From: Limnephilus marmoratus
Taxonomy: Eukaryota; Arthropoda; Insecta; Trichoptera; Limnephilidae
Assembly (NCBI GenBank): GCA_917880885.1
Contig: OU862910.1
Span: forward strand, 16,504,710-16,568,709
Direction: 5' to 3'
Length of the DNA stretch: 64,000 nt
Part shown: piece after piece, positions 10,098 to 22,124 of the stretch
Layout of the letters: every line of letters begins with the position of its first letter
Numbering within the stretch: position 1 is the first letter of the stretch
Notes under the pieces: model-generated
Seen by the model: only the letters and a program-made list of their open reading frames with translations
Databases searched by the model: none
What the model was told of the DNA's origin: nothing
Made by a program: the position numbers and the translations under genes

Positions 10098-10350
10098 GTG
10101 CAAAATGCATTGAACAATGTTTTTTTTACATTGTTACTGCATTTGAAGAATCTTCGGGCAATCATATTAGACAGTATACTGATACTTCTCCGCTGTCGTT
10201 CAATATCACCGTCATCCGAGAGGTCTTCAGTAATAATGTGTCCCAAGTATTTTACATTCTTAGATGCGTTTATGTTTTCCTCATTAAGTTTTACAGGGAG
10301 CATTTTCTCGGGATTTTTTCCATGGTGGAATGCGATTAGTTCCATCTTGA
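10098..10350 (-). pseudogene. Upstream half of the split minus-strand LINE RT
   Basis: The minus-strand frame reads VKYLGHIITEDLSDDGDIER, then MIARRFFKCSNNVKKTLFNA. This is a conserved RT/thumb region of LINEs. It leads directly into the segment at 4777-5022 once the inserted LINE is removed. It is truncated upstream at about 10350. Confidence 0.8.
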
Positions 10351-10384
10351 ATGAAATGAAATGATATTTTATGAAAACATTGTG

Positions 10385-10660
10385 TTATTACCGCTTCAGA
10401 ATTAAAGCTCTATAAATGAAATATTTCTGAACGTAGCCGAATAGTAAAAACTGTTTTAGAAAGGTTACAAAATAAGCTTTCAAATTGATATATTACAAAT
10501 AAATATTAACATTTGTAAATATAAAAATTTGATGTTTTTATGTGAAAACGGTACTAAAATCACAGATTATGTAAACAACAATTCTTATTGTATTGTATAA
10601 ATGTATAATGAACTCTTTTGTCACCTCACTTTTTTATCATTTCATATAAAAATATTTAAT
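10385..10660 (+). repeat. Fragment of the TTAA-flanked MITE family
   Basis: It shares ATATTTCTGAACGTA...AAAACTGTTTT and downstream phrases with 14200-14360 and, inverted, with 59345-59470. No termini are visible. Confidence 0.55.
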
Positions 10661-12480
10661 AAAAATTAACAATGTCAAGCGCGGTCGAGTCGCCCGTAGG
10701 AAATTTGGCGGGTAAAATACACGTCGACCGTGTGACTTGACAGATTAGGTCTGTTTACGTATTTCTATGGACAACTTGAATAGGGATGTACAGTTTTGTT
10801 TTAGGGATGTCACTAGAACAATAACGGAGTTAGAACGATTTCTATGGAGACACACGCGTTGACGTATAAACACGCTTATTGTACTTGACTGCTATCGTAT
10901 TTTTAACGCATATATCTGCTTAAGTTGCTGACCGGTTCTCTTCATATTATATATCTGATCATATATAATATGAAGAGAACCGGTCAGCATGATTCTGAAA
11001 ATAGAATTGTGCACATTAGCGGAATTCTACCTGTTCATTACTAATAATAATTCAAATAGAAAAAGAGAGAGATCTAGTTTTACGAGGGCGTATCATTTGG
11101 TGACAGGTATGGCACTATATGGAGCAAGTGGTTGATCGCAAGCCCGTAATCCAAGGTTTTTATTTCCAAAATTTTGTGAAAACAGATCTGATACAACCAT
11201 TACTCACCGCATAAACCTTCTAAACCTTGAATACCTGCTAGGCCCAAAGTTTTTTTGTGTGTTCGTGCTGCCTTTCCGGTTCAAGGCGTATATATCCTAC
11301 GTGACCCCATCACCTCAGGAGGCTGACTCTCAAAGGAGGAAGCTCGTGCTCATATGAAAGCAAGCAACGATTAACAATTATAATAGGTTCTGGCTTTCTC
11401 ACGTTTTGTCACCGCACCGCAGCACCGTTATTTTATCTTTGTCGCATCTCTTAATCTGTGAATCGCGTAGAAACCTACATGCTACTCTTATGAAGGAGGT
11501 ATATTATCTATAAACCTACAATTAATTTATTTACTCTGGCAATATCCTCATATTTATCCGTTTTCATTAGTCATTATTTACATTGCTTTGTGTGTTTCGT
11601 ATCCTTAAACGGTTGATAAAACCCAATAAAAAACTTATCACAACTGTCGGATATCATGTCGTGTGTATTCACCGCCATGTTTTACGCCTACGCAATTTTA
11701 CCTTCAACGCGGTAATTTAAAAAAAATTAAGTTTAGCGTTTTTAAATATCTTTTAATTAATTCAGTAGCAGTTAGACCTCCCAAAGTGGCAATTTATTAT
11801 AATATAGAAAAAAAATTATTTTAACAATATTTGTTGTTTTTTTTTTAAATTCGGTTACTGTTTGGTGTAGAAAAATCTCTTAAACTCAAAAAGCTTTTGT
11901 CACTTACCGTCAATATTTGTTTGTTTTCTGGATAATTGAATGATTGGTATATTTGATAAAAGATAAACGCAAGTTACAATTCTATTTAATTAGAGATTTG
12001 AATCTCCCTAAACGCATTACGCCATTTAATGACCGTAAATAATGACTTATATTTTTTTTTAATTATTTGCCTTGCTTAGTTAATTTATGGTTAAAGATTA
12101 TTTTCACAAAAATATATTTTGTGATATTATTTGACGAGTTGAAAAGATATGCACTGAAATTATTCATATAATTGGTAAGCATTTCTACTATCAAAACAAC
12201 AATAATTTCAGTATTTAAGAGTTTAATTACTCGGACTCATAATCTTGTTTTCACGATAATATAACATTACCAGACTTGTGCACGACGTATGAAGCGTACC
12301 TGACTTAATAAACAAACCGGAAGATTGTTAATGTTGTAGACTCGCTGTTACGTAAATTGGATGACACCGCTGCACACAGAAAAAAAACATTTATGAAAGA
12401 TTGAAAACATAAATTTTCAGACATTCCAAAAAACGACCAGAAACTTTGTCGCTGTGAATTATTTTTTCAATTCACGGCTA
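10660..12480. other. Non-coding AT-rich stretch
   Basis: Apart from the hairpin at 10927-10988 I see no supported gene. A GTCAAGCGCGGTCGAGTCG phrase near 10676 is locally GC-rich but unassigned. Confidence 0.5.
10927..10988. repeat. Perfect inverted repeat, 28-bp arms, 6-nt loop
   Basis: The left arm GCTGACCGGTTCTCTTCATA... (10927-10954) is matched exactly by its reverse complement at 10961-10988, around the loop ctgatc. Transcripts from either strand could fold into a full 28-bp stem. No flanking target duplication is obvious. Confidence 0.95.
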
Positions 12481-12484
12481 AAAT

Positions 12485-12760
12485 AACATTTGAGCTAGCG
12501 TGCAGTTTGCTGGAAAAGGTTCACGGAAATGTGGAATTTTCCCTGGCGACAAAATTACGTACGCCACGCTGCCATGCGGTGCTGCACGCCGCCGTGCTTT
12601 TGTGAACGGCGAGCCAAAATCATTCGGTGCATTAGTTTCTAGCCGTGGCGTGCGTTGCATTACACTTCGTTCATATTTTTCAATTAATTACTCGGCTGCG
12701 GGATATTTTCCGACCGCCACACTTGCTACGAAAACACTGTTATGGATAGTGTAGGCCCAC
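12485..12760. other. Locally GC-rich non-coding patch
   Basis: Open frames exist on both strands across this patch because of its higher GC content, but neither looks like a protein with known features. The phrases GCCGTGGCGTGCG and CGCCACGCTGCC are partly inverted to each other. It may be a degraded repeat. Confidence 0.3.
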
Positions 12761-13404
12761 ACATACGATATCCAAAGACAAGCACAATCATACTTGAAAA
12801 TATTTTTTAAATTTGTTTTATTTAGGTGTTTAAAATTTTGCAACCACCAGACTAGACACTTGACCATGTTGTGGCGATAGCGGTCAGTGCAGTATGCAGT
12901 GATACTGCTTACTATTACTATATATATTATGTTTAATTAAAAAATGTATGTTGGGAATAACTTATTATGCATTTTTATTTAATTCATCATAATGATATAA
13001 AGGTTTATTATAGTATAAAACTATTAATAGTTTTTACGCGAAGTAATAACGATGGGTATATATCTGTGTGGGTTATTTAAATATTGTTTTTAAATAATTA
13101 TTTATTAATTTTACTAACGTCCTATTGGGCTTTTTTGAATTTTTAATATGGAAAAAAGAAAATTTCGTTTTCACTTATTTAACCAGAAATCTGAACTACA
13201 TACATTATATATTTCATAACACTACAATATTATTAACTTTCATTATTTTTTTGATTGTTAATAAAAATGTTTTTTTTTAATCCCCACCTTTTTTCATTCT
13301 TAATGTCGTCTAGAAGGCGACAAAGTACATAAATTTCCCCTCTCGTAACCAATGGATTGCTTACCATATGGTGTTTAAATGTATGTTATCGTGCTGTCGT
13401 GTAA

Positions 13405-13600
13405 AATGTGTGTACTTAGGACGATAATAACTTTTTTTTTCTTTTTATATGTAGTAACATCATGTGTACTAGGGTCGATAACAACTTTTTTAATTTTATG
13501 GTAACATTTATCTTGTGAGTGTGAGTGTACTTGGGACGATAATAACTTTTTTTTTCATTTTATAGTAACATTTATCATGTGAATATATTTTTTTTTATTT
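13405..13600. repeat. Imperfect tandem repeat, three units
   Basis: The phrase GTACTTAGGACGATAATAAC, followed by a T run and a GTAACAT block, recurs three times (about 13410, 13470, 13525) with small changes. The unit is 50-65 bp. Confidence 0.7.
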
Positions 13601-14146
13601 CATACCATAGTGCTTTCCATATTTCCGTAAGTCTAAACTTAAACATTAGGGCGCACAGTTTACACCCGCACGGGTTCCCTACAGAGCATCGGACCATCCC
13701 ATACGCCATTCTTGAAAGAGTTGTTTTTGTATATGGACAAAGCTATTTATTTAAATAAATATTGTCAGACGCAAGCAAGTAATTAATCTTAATATTTTAA
13801 TGCAAAAAGTGATTTTACCTAAAATAATTCAATTAGCACTATTTACGAAAGAGTATGATTATAAATTGTTTTAAGAATTATGCCCTTAAGTGACTTTATT
13901 TTCAATTTAATTAACTACATCAAGTGTAAGTCCAGGAAAAGTTTTTAAAATTATATATTTTTTTAACAATTCTCCTTAAGCTCTCCATGGCTTTATGGTC
14001 CAAACGTGAGACTTATAAGTGTGGATTTTACGAATTCGATTTCAGCTACAGTTCAAAAATAAATTGGAATAGATTTTTGCTCTAGTCTCGCAAAACGAAA
14101 TGCTAAGAGTATTATTTTAAGTCAACTTATTAATAATATAAACTTT

Positions 14147-15090
14147 ATTTACCCCTCAGGCCTCGTACATATTTTGTCAGAATGTCACAGTATTTCCGCT
14201 TTGCAATAAAATCGAATTCAATAGAATATTTCTGAACGTATCATAAAACTAAAAACTGTTTTTGAAAGATGATAAAATACCTAGGCTCTTTCAACTTTTA
14301 TTTCTGGAAATAAACATGTAAGTTTAGAAATATTAAAATTTTGAGCTCAAACGTAAAAAAGTTTCCAAAATGTTCCACCTCACCTTAGGTTTTTTCCAAA
14401 TACTGATAACGAAAAAAACTAAAAGCACACATGCATTTTATTAGACAAATGTATTAAAAACGTTATCTTCACCTCAGTTTAAATACTTGAATGTAAAAAT
14501 AAATAACAAAAAAAATCACATTATATCATTTTTTCTTAGATTGTATTCGGAAACTTTTATTTCATACATGTATACATTTTAATTATTCTGTAGTTATCCT
14601 TTATATTTGAATATAAAGCGTGGTATTTTCTCTTTCTAACACCGTTTAGGTCAGCGGTTCTTAACCTTAGTGGAGGTACTGACCCCCACCTGTTTCATAT
14701 GTGCATTCACCGAACGCTTCTTAATTGGTAAAATAAAATATCGTTTTTTCAAATTCAAAACATAGATATTTAAGTATACATAGGTGCACAAAATAAACGA
14801 AACCATTAAATAACAAAACCATTAAGAAAAAAACAAAACCATTAAAACATGATTTTCACACAAAAAAGATAATAATGAATATTTACTATGAGTCGGGGTT
14901 GTGTTTTGACATCCGCCGAACCCGCGAGACTGACTCACCGAATTCCTGGGGTTCGATCGACCCCAGGTTAAGAACCACTAGATTAGATCATATTTCTCAC
15001 CATGACGGTAAGGGAAACAATGATTTTTTGAGACATACGAATATATGAGCTGTTCGCAAAAGCGAATAAATTAGCCTGAGGGGTTTTAAG
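14147..15090. mobile_element. MITE with CCCCTCAGGC inverted ends (piggyBac-like?), carrying a nested hAT MITE
   Basis: The left end reads ACCCCTCAGGC and the right end GCCTGAGGGGT. The family recurs at 59073-59510, where the right flank is TTAA, and half of it at 26228-26515 beside TTAA. CCC-starting ends beside TTAA fit piggyBac-type elements. The interior here is interrupted by the MITE at 14652-14980. Confidence 0.65.
14652..14980. mobile_element. hAT-type MITE with near-8-bp target duplication
   Basis: Ends are CAGCGGTTCTTAACCT and its inverted match AGGTTAAGAACCACTA. The flanks gtttaggt and gattagat agree at 6 of 8 positions, as expected for an aged hAT 8-bp duplication. It contains no transposase ORF. 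Confidence 0.85.
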
Positions 15091-15506
15091 TTTATGGTTT
15101 CTCTCCAGTCTTGTTTCTCATTCATTGTTTCTCATTTCCCAGAAGATTTAAACGAATTGGTCGTGTCTGGCATCACCTTGAACACCATTTTACTAAGGTC
15201 TATTTAATTAACGCCGTGTACCTGCTAAACAGTAAACACAACATTATTATTAGCTTCACGAATAAAAAAATTATAATGACTGTTAACCTGCCCATATTAT
15301 TAGTTAATAAAGCAATAAAAATAACGAATGTTAGTAATACGCCTCATACCACACAACTAGTAGGCGTGTATCACGCAGCGAACTACCTAATAATTATTTC
15401 AAACATATGAAAAATTAGTCTCACGAATTATCGAACAGGGCTTTGCACAAAATACCGCCCATTCATTTTCAATAATTCAGTTATTATCATTAATTATTCA
15501 TATCTT

Positions 15507-15543
15507 GTGACCCCACAGTTGATCCCCCGACAGTTGGCCCCCG
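15507..15543 (+). repeat. ACAGTTGATCCCCCG repeat pair
   Basis: Two 14-15-bp units (ACAGTTGATCCCCCG, ACAGTTGGCCCCCG) stand in tandem. Related units occur at 32866-32898 (+) and, inverted and five-fold, at 41950-42023. Confidence 0.7.
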
Positions 15544-15739
15544 AAATTTTAATTATTATAACATTATGTTTTTGTATATTATTTACAAATTTCAAAGCTA
15601 AAGTCGACTTCAAAAATATCTTTAAGTTGGAATGGATTTCAAAAGAATTTATTTACAGTATTTTTGTACTTGTACGTTTGTATTTTAGTTTTAACCGATT
15701 CTAAAAATTTTAATAAAAATATGTTTTGTACTTTTGTTA

Positions 15740-15925
15740 TTCGGCTGTACAAGCTCTCCCTCAACCGACTGCTTATTGTATTCAACACTTTGTCCGGGAG
15801 TGATTCTAAATGATGGTAGAAGTAAAAACGATGAAAAACTTTTTTCGAAATTACATTTTTTTCTGGTGCATAAATATTTTTCCACGGGAGAATATTATTT
15901 TTTCGGTACAAACAATTCAACTTTT
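15740..15925 (+). repeat. Half of the mariner-type MITE family
   Basis: Matches the left part of the element at 45954-46340: CCGGGAGTGATTCTA, ATGATGGTAGAAGTAAAAA, TTTTTTCGAAATTACA. The CAGGGTGTCC terminus is lost. Confidence 0.6.
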
Positions 15926-16156
15926 TTAACGAAAACTGCATTAAAAACGGCATTATAAATTTTACACAAATGATAAACAAACATTGATGTAGGAAAATGG
16001 TTGTTTATTTTTTGGTTAAAATTTGTATTTGTAAGGGGTTTAAATATTATATAAATAATTTAATTTGATATGTGATTGGATTAGGTAACATTCTAAAACT
16101 CTAAAATATATAATTCTTCTTTCCAGTAGGTACAATAGTTGGTGATTTTAGTTTAA

Positions 16157-16526
16157 TTTTTTTTGTGAATACCTCACAAGAGACCCAGCTGCTCCCGTCT
16201 GGAGTCATTTAGACTCAGACATCCCCAGCTAGGGTATGTTGTGAGGCTGAAGGTAGTGGGTAGGGGAAGAGGAAGGTGGTTATTCAGATCTGGTCACCAA
16301 ACCCGGCTAATACTTCTATTTCAAGCCACGTTTCAATTCTGAATGGTGGTCTTACACCAGGACGATACTGAGAGTATCTACCGCTCAATAAACCATTTAT
16401 TATTTTTAATTAATTAATTGTGAAACAACATTAATCAAATAAAATTTATTTGCTCTCGCCGGGATTCGATCCCGCCAACTTCGAATTGCGAGTCGAGAGC
16501 CTTACCCCTCGACAATGGAGGCCGTC
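16157..16526 (-). repeat. tRNA-derived SINE, family 1, copy A
   Basis: On the minus strand it starts with a tRNA-like head: degenerate A box and B box GGGATCGAATCC. The body shares GCAAATAAATTTTATTTGAT, CTCAGTATCG, CCACCATTCAGAATTGAAAC and GGAGCAGCTGGG. It ends in a short A-run (T-run on plus). Confidence 0.8.
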
Positions 16527-17060
16527 AGAAATGTGTCAACATTTATGTGAACACCACACAACTGTCTGAGTTAGTGTGAGACTATGGCATCCTCAATTGA
16601 GGTGAGTTGTAAGGCTGGAGCGCTTACCTTTTGTTGAAATGGGAAGGGGAAGGAGATGGGGGATTCGATTTAATCTTTTAAAGATTTGAAAAAGTAATTT
16701 GTACATTCATAAGGTTTCCCTAAAATTACTCCAATTAACGTGTTTAAGTAGTAATTTTAATAACACTTGTTGAACACTTTTCGCTTTATCGTTAAAGTTT
16801 GAATCAATTCTAGCTATATTAATTAAAGATTTACGATAAATACTGTAAACTTCAAAGGGCCAGATCGAAGTACTTAAGAACAAAAAGCAAGTATAAGTGG
16901 TTTTAAAGCTGAAAGAAGTAAAAAATAAGTAGATTTAATATCTTTACGATGTTATTGGATTAAATACCAACCAAAAACTTTTTGCTTAGGAAAATCGAGA
17001 TAATCTAAAGAATATTTTGTGTTGCAAAATATTCATCCTTAATAATATTATTGCAAATTA
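16527..17060. other. No gene seen
   Basis: AT-rich sequence without supported ORFs or clear repeats, other than a few bases resembling the SINE 3' region near 16575. Confidence 0.5.
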
Positions 17061-17412
17061 GGAGGCGGGTATGGGTACCGTCGGCCCGAGAACCATTTAT
17101 CGGATAACCGACACCTCTGCCATAGGTCACCCCAAGTGACCAAGGGGAGAGGCTGATTGAGGGAGACATTTTGATCTCTCCAGCAAGACTTTCGTAACCT
17201 TGCACCGCAGTGGTAGATATAGATTAATGCATCCGTCACTCCTGGACACACTGACTCTTAGATTCTTACTCACACCTCATACATTTTTTCTTCCCAGAAC
17301 TTCCTCTTGTTCTCGTTAAAAGACCCTTACCACAGCATCACCAAAGATGACTTGGTGCTGAGGAGAATTATTTTCCTCAGAGCCTCCAGTGTGGTGCTAA
17401 TGTAAAAAAAAA
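17061..17412 (+). repeat. Dispersed repeat family 2, copy A
   Basis: Begins GGAGGCGGGTATGGGTACCG and ends in GAGCCTCCAGTGTGGTGC plus an A run. The same phrases recur at 39150, 49773, 52409, 56025 and 61749. Length is about 350-450 bp, with no internal ORF of note; it behaves like a SINE or a short LINE 3' derivative. Confidence 0.75.
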
Positions 17413-17670
17413 TTTTTCTACTCCTTTTGAAAAATATTCAAAACAACTTAATTCACGGCCTTCAAATCAGTTTACCGATTTTGTAACCAGTACCTACCTT
17501 TTTACTATCCGGTTTCGCTTGCGTTTCATGATCCTTTTCAACAAATTTTTCGTATTGAAAAATATGGAACCAAGAAAATGGCGCCTTTGCATTGATTTAG
17601 TAATTTAATGCTAAAAATATATGACATACAAATTTCACCGTTCGACAGTTTTTGCAGTTAATTTATTTTA

Positions 17671-17964
17671 TTTTTTTATATGAATACCGCACAAGAAGAG
17701 GAAGGTGGGGAAGTACCTGGCTATTCAGATCTGCTCATCAAACACGGCTTAAGCCATTTCAAGCAACGTTTCAATTCTGAGTGGTGGTCTTACGCCAGGG
17801 CGATACTGAAAGTATCTTTCAGTATGGAATATGCCGCAAATATACTATATATTATTTTAAATGAGTAAATTGTGAATAACACAAATTAACCAAATAAAAT
17901 TTATTTGCCAAGCCGGGAATCGATCCCGCGAGTCAAGAGCCTTACCGCTGGACTTCGCCGGCCG
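17671..17964 (-). repeat. SINE family 1, copy B (internal deletion)
   Basis: The 3' part (GAATACCGCACAAGA on plus) joins directly to GAGGAAGGTGGGGAAGTACC, skipping the middle. The tRNA-like head with GGGATCGATTCCCGGC is at the right. Confidence 0.8.
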
Positions 17965-19384
17965 TCGAATTTTTACGAACAGATTATTTCTGATATATAC
18001 TGATAAGATATTGTTATATTATGTGTAATACATTTTCTTCGTCACTATAAAGTATGAACCAATGATAAATAATTATTATTAATTTAATTATGATTGCCGA
18101 CCGGTCGTGGTAGGTTCAATAATAATTTATACTGGTTCTGGTATAAGTCAAGGTGGAGCAGGTAGGAGGTCCAGCGGATATAGTGGGCAGCGCAAGCACT
18201 GTCATGTCTATCTATGTCCATCCATGTCTGTCCATGTCTGAGCGTGTCTCCAGGCAGCTCTATATCTGTCAAGTATCGGAGACAAATCACTCTCGGTCCT
18301 AATCCTCGGCGAGATGAGATTTCAATGTCAGGCGACAAGAGTAGGCACTTTGGAGTTGGACAGGATAAGTAATTGCTATTTGCCAATTTACAGACAAATA
18401 CAACAGAACGTCTTAATTACAAAGTTTTCAAGTTTTAACCTGTTTGAAATGGCTTCATTAGGGTACTGAAACATGAAATTCCGTCTGGTAGTACCTATCT
18501 ACCCACAAAGGACCGAGCGTAATTATTATTATGTCTTCTCCAGAAAGCCAAACTAAATTACCTTCATCGTTACCTAAATTCTACAGAATTCAAATTTGTA
18601 AAGTTTACAGGAGGAGGAAAAGACTTTTTGAAGCGAAACTTCTATAGCCCGCTATGTACAACATGTATTACCGTCAATTTTTCCATATCCGGAGAGACAC
18701 TACATATTCACAAATTTGTAGAAATTATATCTACCTATGGGGGAAACGTACCCTTCCGACCTGCTGACGGAAGTAGAGATATCTTGTGACGAATTCTTGA
18801 TTTCGAAACCGAATTATAACAGTAGCTTTGTGTGAAATTCCACGTACACAGATGTTAATAGTGGCGGGGTGCATATGGCGTGGCGTCAGACATTCGTCCA
18901 AGCCGGGTTCTGAAATTCAACCACGCAGACGTTACCGTATTAATATACTGTTCGATTCTTATTTTTGTACTTCTTCGGCATTAACTAAGTATGTAACAAT
19001 TTCTAGACATTTTGTTTTGAAGAGTTTTAATTTTCAATCCATTTGTCACATATTTTAAATTTTGTGCTATCGGTTTCGACACATCTGTGTCATTCACCAG
19101 AAAACTTAAAACTGGAGTTAAAACTAAGTGTGCTAAGTGTTAAGTTTGGTGGTGAATGACAAGGGTGTGTCGAAAGCGGTAGCAAAAAATTTAAAATATA
19201 AGGTACCAAATGTACATCGAAAATTAAAACGATTCAAAACAAAATTAATAATGCCATCACAAAGTGAAAATAGATTAGAATAATTTTTCTTCGAAAAAAT
19301 ATTATGAAGATACATACTTGTAGAGCAATCAGCAAAGCAAAGGGAAAATTATTTTTTTTAACTTAACGAACAAAACCTGAAATT
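17965..19384. other. No supported gene
   Basis: Contains repeated cca-tgtct phrases at 18205-18245 and an open minus frame (18084-18386) without recognisable domains. It may be an old repeat. Confidence 0.4.
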
Positions 19385-19558
19385 ATAATATTTAATTAAT
19401 AAAGACAATATTAGCGAAATTCAGTCGAAAATCTGAAACAGAAAAATCAGAAGAAGATACGGTCACATCTGGGACACGAACCCAGGACCTATGACTTGCC
19501 GGGTCAGTGCTTTACCAACTGATCTAATGTGTTCCCATCCGATTAGGTCGTTTTTAAC
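19385..19558 (-). repeat. tRNA-derived SINE, family 3
   Basis: On the minus strand an A-box-like TTAGATCAGTTGGTAAAGC and a B-box-like GGTTCGTGTCC lie 30-35 bp apart. The body follows with TCTGTTTCAGATTTTCGACTG and TTCGCTAATATTGTC. Body copies recur at 22125 (+) and 51165 (-). Confidence 0.75.
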
Positions 19559-19609
19559 TGTATCATTCTTCGACCAAGAACTACCAACATTATCTTCATT
19601 TTCTTAACG

Positions 19610-22124
19610 CATATCGTCCCTTAGCTAACAACACCGCATAAGTCATTTTTACCAACTTTTGAGGAGACGATAAAAACTGTCTATTTTAAAAAATCGGTGG
19701 AATTTTTCTGTTATTACTTTAAAAATACCCTAGTTAGCGGTTAAGAAATAATTATTTTTACTTATTTTTAAAATTTACTTTATTTTAACTTTTATTTTAT
19801 GACTTGAGCTGTGTTGACTGATATTTTATTAGATTAAGGCGGTGTTGTTTGCGAAAGTGTTAGGGAATAAGGTATTAATAGATGATTTACAAAGAAAAGT
19901 TTTTATTAAGATATATTTTATAGAATAATTAATAACGTTATAACATAGGTATCTACAACCTAAATCTTAAAAATCACATTATTGAGATAAATTGCTTAAA
20001 GTTATTTGGTGACACACGAACCTTTAGAGCGTAAGTGCAATTATTATTATTTTTTTATTTAATAGGTAGGTAAATACTTAAAACACAGTCTTTGATAAAC
20101 TCCAATGAAACAAGATATATTAGTAACAAAATTATAAAAATAAAAAAAAATAATACTCGAAATCTCTAGTCTAATAGTTAGTTGCTGTCTTTTGCTATTG
20201 CTGTGCGGAAGGTCATCATAAAAAGAGTGGCAACTAGATGGTAATACACTTTTTAGGTCTTGCAAATCTTTATACTTCCGCTTCGTAATTGGTATTCTGG
20301 CTGCATACAATTTCTGCAGGTGATTTATTTGTTTAATGCTGTTAATTGGCGTGGGACGATGTGGTAACGGCTGAAGCTCGTCATCAAAACCAATTTTATA
20401 CCAAATTATGCCGTTTGGTCTGTATTCTAGCATACGTATATCTGCGACGACTGGATCACCTACTTTTTTACCAGGCCGTATAGATTTATAAATTAATTCT
20501 TTCGAAAAGTCGGGTAAAGGTATAGTCCAAATAACGAGCTTCGTAAGTGAATCATCAACGATCACTCCTAGCAGTTTTAGTTATAGCCTTTTAGAAGACC
20601 TGCTAAAAACTTTTCAACATTTTTGTGGTCTTCAATTTTCTCTGGATTTCTGCTATTACTGATTGAAGTTGACGAACTGGGAGGCATGGCACAGTCTGTT
20701 TTTGTCAGCCAAGAATATTTTTTTACAGACTTGGTGACGTACATTATCAATCGTGAAAACGTAAGTTCGACTATCAGTTCAATCGTGAAAACGTAGAATT
20801 GCACGGTGGTTTCATGGATCTTGCAGGCTTAAATACGTCTTGTTTCACTTTAAATGTTTCATTAGTCTTTGTCTCTTCTGTATCCTGAATAATTTTCACA
20901 TTTAATCCGTAATTCTTTATTACATTGCCTTTATGTTTCTTTGGATCTTTTGTCGCCTTGTTCTGTCGTTTTTTATGATTTAACAAATCACCGTGATATG
21001 GAACATCACTGAGTATGACCACTCTTGAAGAACACGATGGAGTAGCAGAGGCATTGGATTGCTGCATATTATTTTGGTTTATATTATTTTTATCTGTACA
21101 TTGAGTATTGTTTTCATTATCAATAATAATATCAGAAATTGGGTCTTGAGTGTTCCTAGATACGAGAATATCTTGGTTTGTAGTAGGGAAAGATTCGTCA
21201 TGATTTAAATTTATAGAATTTATATTAAGGACAATATTTCCTAGTTCTTGCACAGAATATATAAGGCTGTAGATACTCGATGGCCACTGTAGCGAATTCG
21301 GGTAGTTCCTATTGCAGATCAAATAAGTCATCACCAACTTTTGCTATAACTTGTAGATTGTTAATGTCAATGTTTTCAATATCCGAGTATATGTTTCAGA
21401 AGAACTAGTGTTATCGTTTGAATTCAAATCTAAAAAAAATAATACTTAGGAATTATTGCATTAAAAATATAAATAACAAAAAAATAAATGCGGAAAAACA
21501 AACCTATACTACTAACCTAGTTTAATTCTTTTTTATCTTCTTTGCAACTTTGTTTACTTTTTCAGTCCTGTTTCTTGTAATTGAGCACATAACAATTCAT
21601 TGCCCGAACTCCAGGAATCAATTTCTTCTCCATTCCATAGTGTATTTCAATTACTGAGCTTCCTAAAAGAAATAAAATACGTTTTTAAACACCGCCTAAG
21701 TTAAAAAAAGATAGTTAGTAAACACCGCTTATTTAAATTAAGATATTCTATTATCATTTCTTTCTACGTATGAATACGCGTAAATCAAGAAACATTACTT
21801 TATTATATAGCTTACCTCTTAACCTTCTAATAAAACTTCTTGCATAGACCTTTCAGCGATAAAACTCATGTAAAAATATAATAATCACGGAGCGCGAAGT
21901 ACTTTCGCGAGAAATGTATGACAGACTAACGACTTGTGCGGTGTTGAGAGGCCAACCGACTTGCGCGCTGTCACTACTTTTCGAATTACGGCTTCTGATT
22001 GACTGAAATCTATATCATGTGACCAATCGTTAGACGCGCAATGAGCAGCTCCATCCAATGGCATTAAAATGGGAAAACCGCCAATTTTCGACTTGAGCGG
22101 TGTTGTAAGCTAAGGGACGATATG
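19610..22124. mobile_element. Unclassified DNA transposon with 35-bp TIRs and subterminal motif clusters
   Basis: The ends 19610-19644 and 22090-22124 are inverted copies differing at 3 of 35 positions (CATATCGTCCCTTAGC...). A motif close to GACTTGAGCGGTGTT occurs at both ends: 19630-19644, 19801, 19832, 21688, 21721, 21931, 21958 and 22090. This is typical of transposase-binding arrays. The only coding material is the minus-strand remnant at 20059-21337. No clear target duplication is seen, so the superfamily is not assigned. It lies in the intron just before the exon at 22247. Confidence 0.8.
20059..21337 (-). pseudogene. Broken ORF of unknown function inside the TIR element
   Basis: Three minus-strand frames (20774-21337, 20577-20804, 20059-20565) form one former protein. 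The first break is a local duplication: TCAATCGTGAAAACGTA occurs twice at about 20748 and 20780, shifting the frame after the shared residues STFSRL. The C-terminal part reads KPGKKVGDPVVADIRMLEYR-like (actual RPGKKVGDPVVADIRMLEYR), then IWYKIGFDDELQPLPHRP and KRKYKDLQDLKSVLPSSCHS. The N-terminal part is Asn/Ser-rich and basic. I see no DDE transposase, zinc finger or helicase motif. It may be an accessory protein of the element, or captured sequence. Confidence 0.6.

Noticed and set aside
12478..12754. Overlapping open frames on both strands
   Set aside because: They mirror each other in a GC-rich patch, lack domains and splice signals, and look like composition effects.
16440..16526. True tRNA genes at the A-box/B-box matches (also 17.9, 19.5, 37.7, 48.2, 51.5 and 56.5 kb)
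   Set aside because: The cloverleafs are incomplete and every copy continues into a shared SINE body.
18084..18386. 100-residue minus ORF
   Set aside because: No domain, no splice partners; contains simple cca-tgtct repetition.
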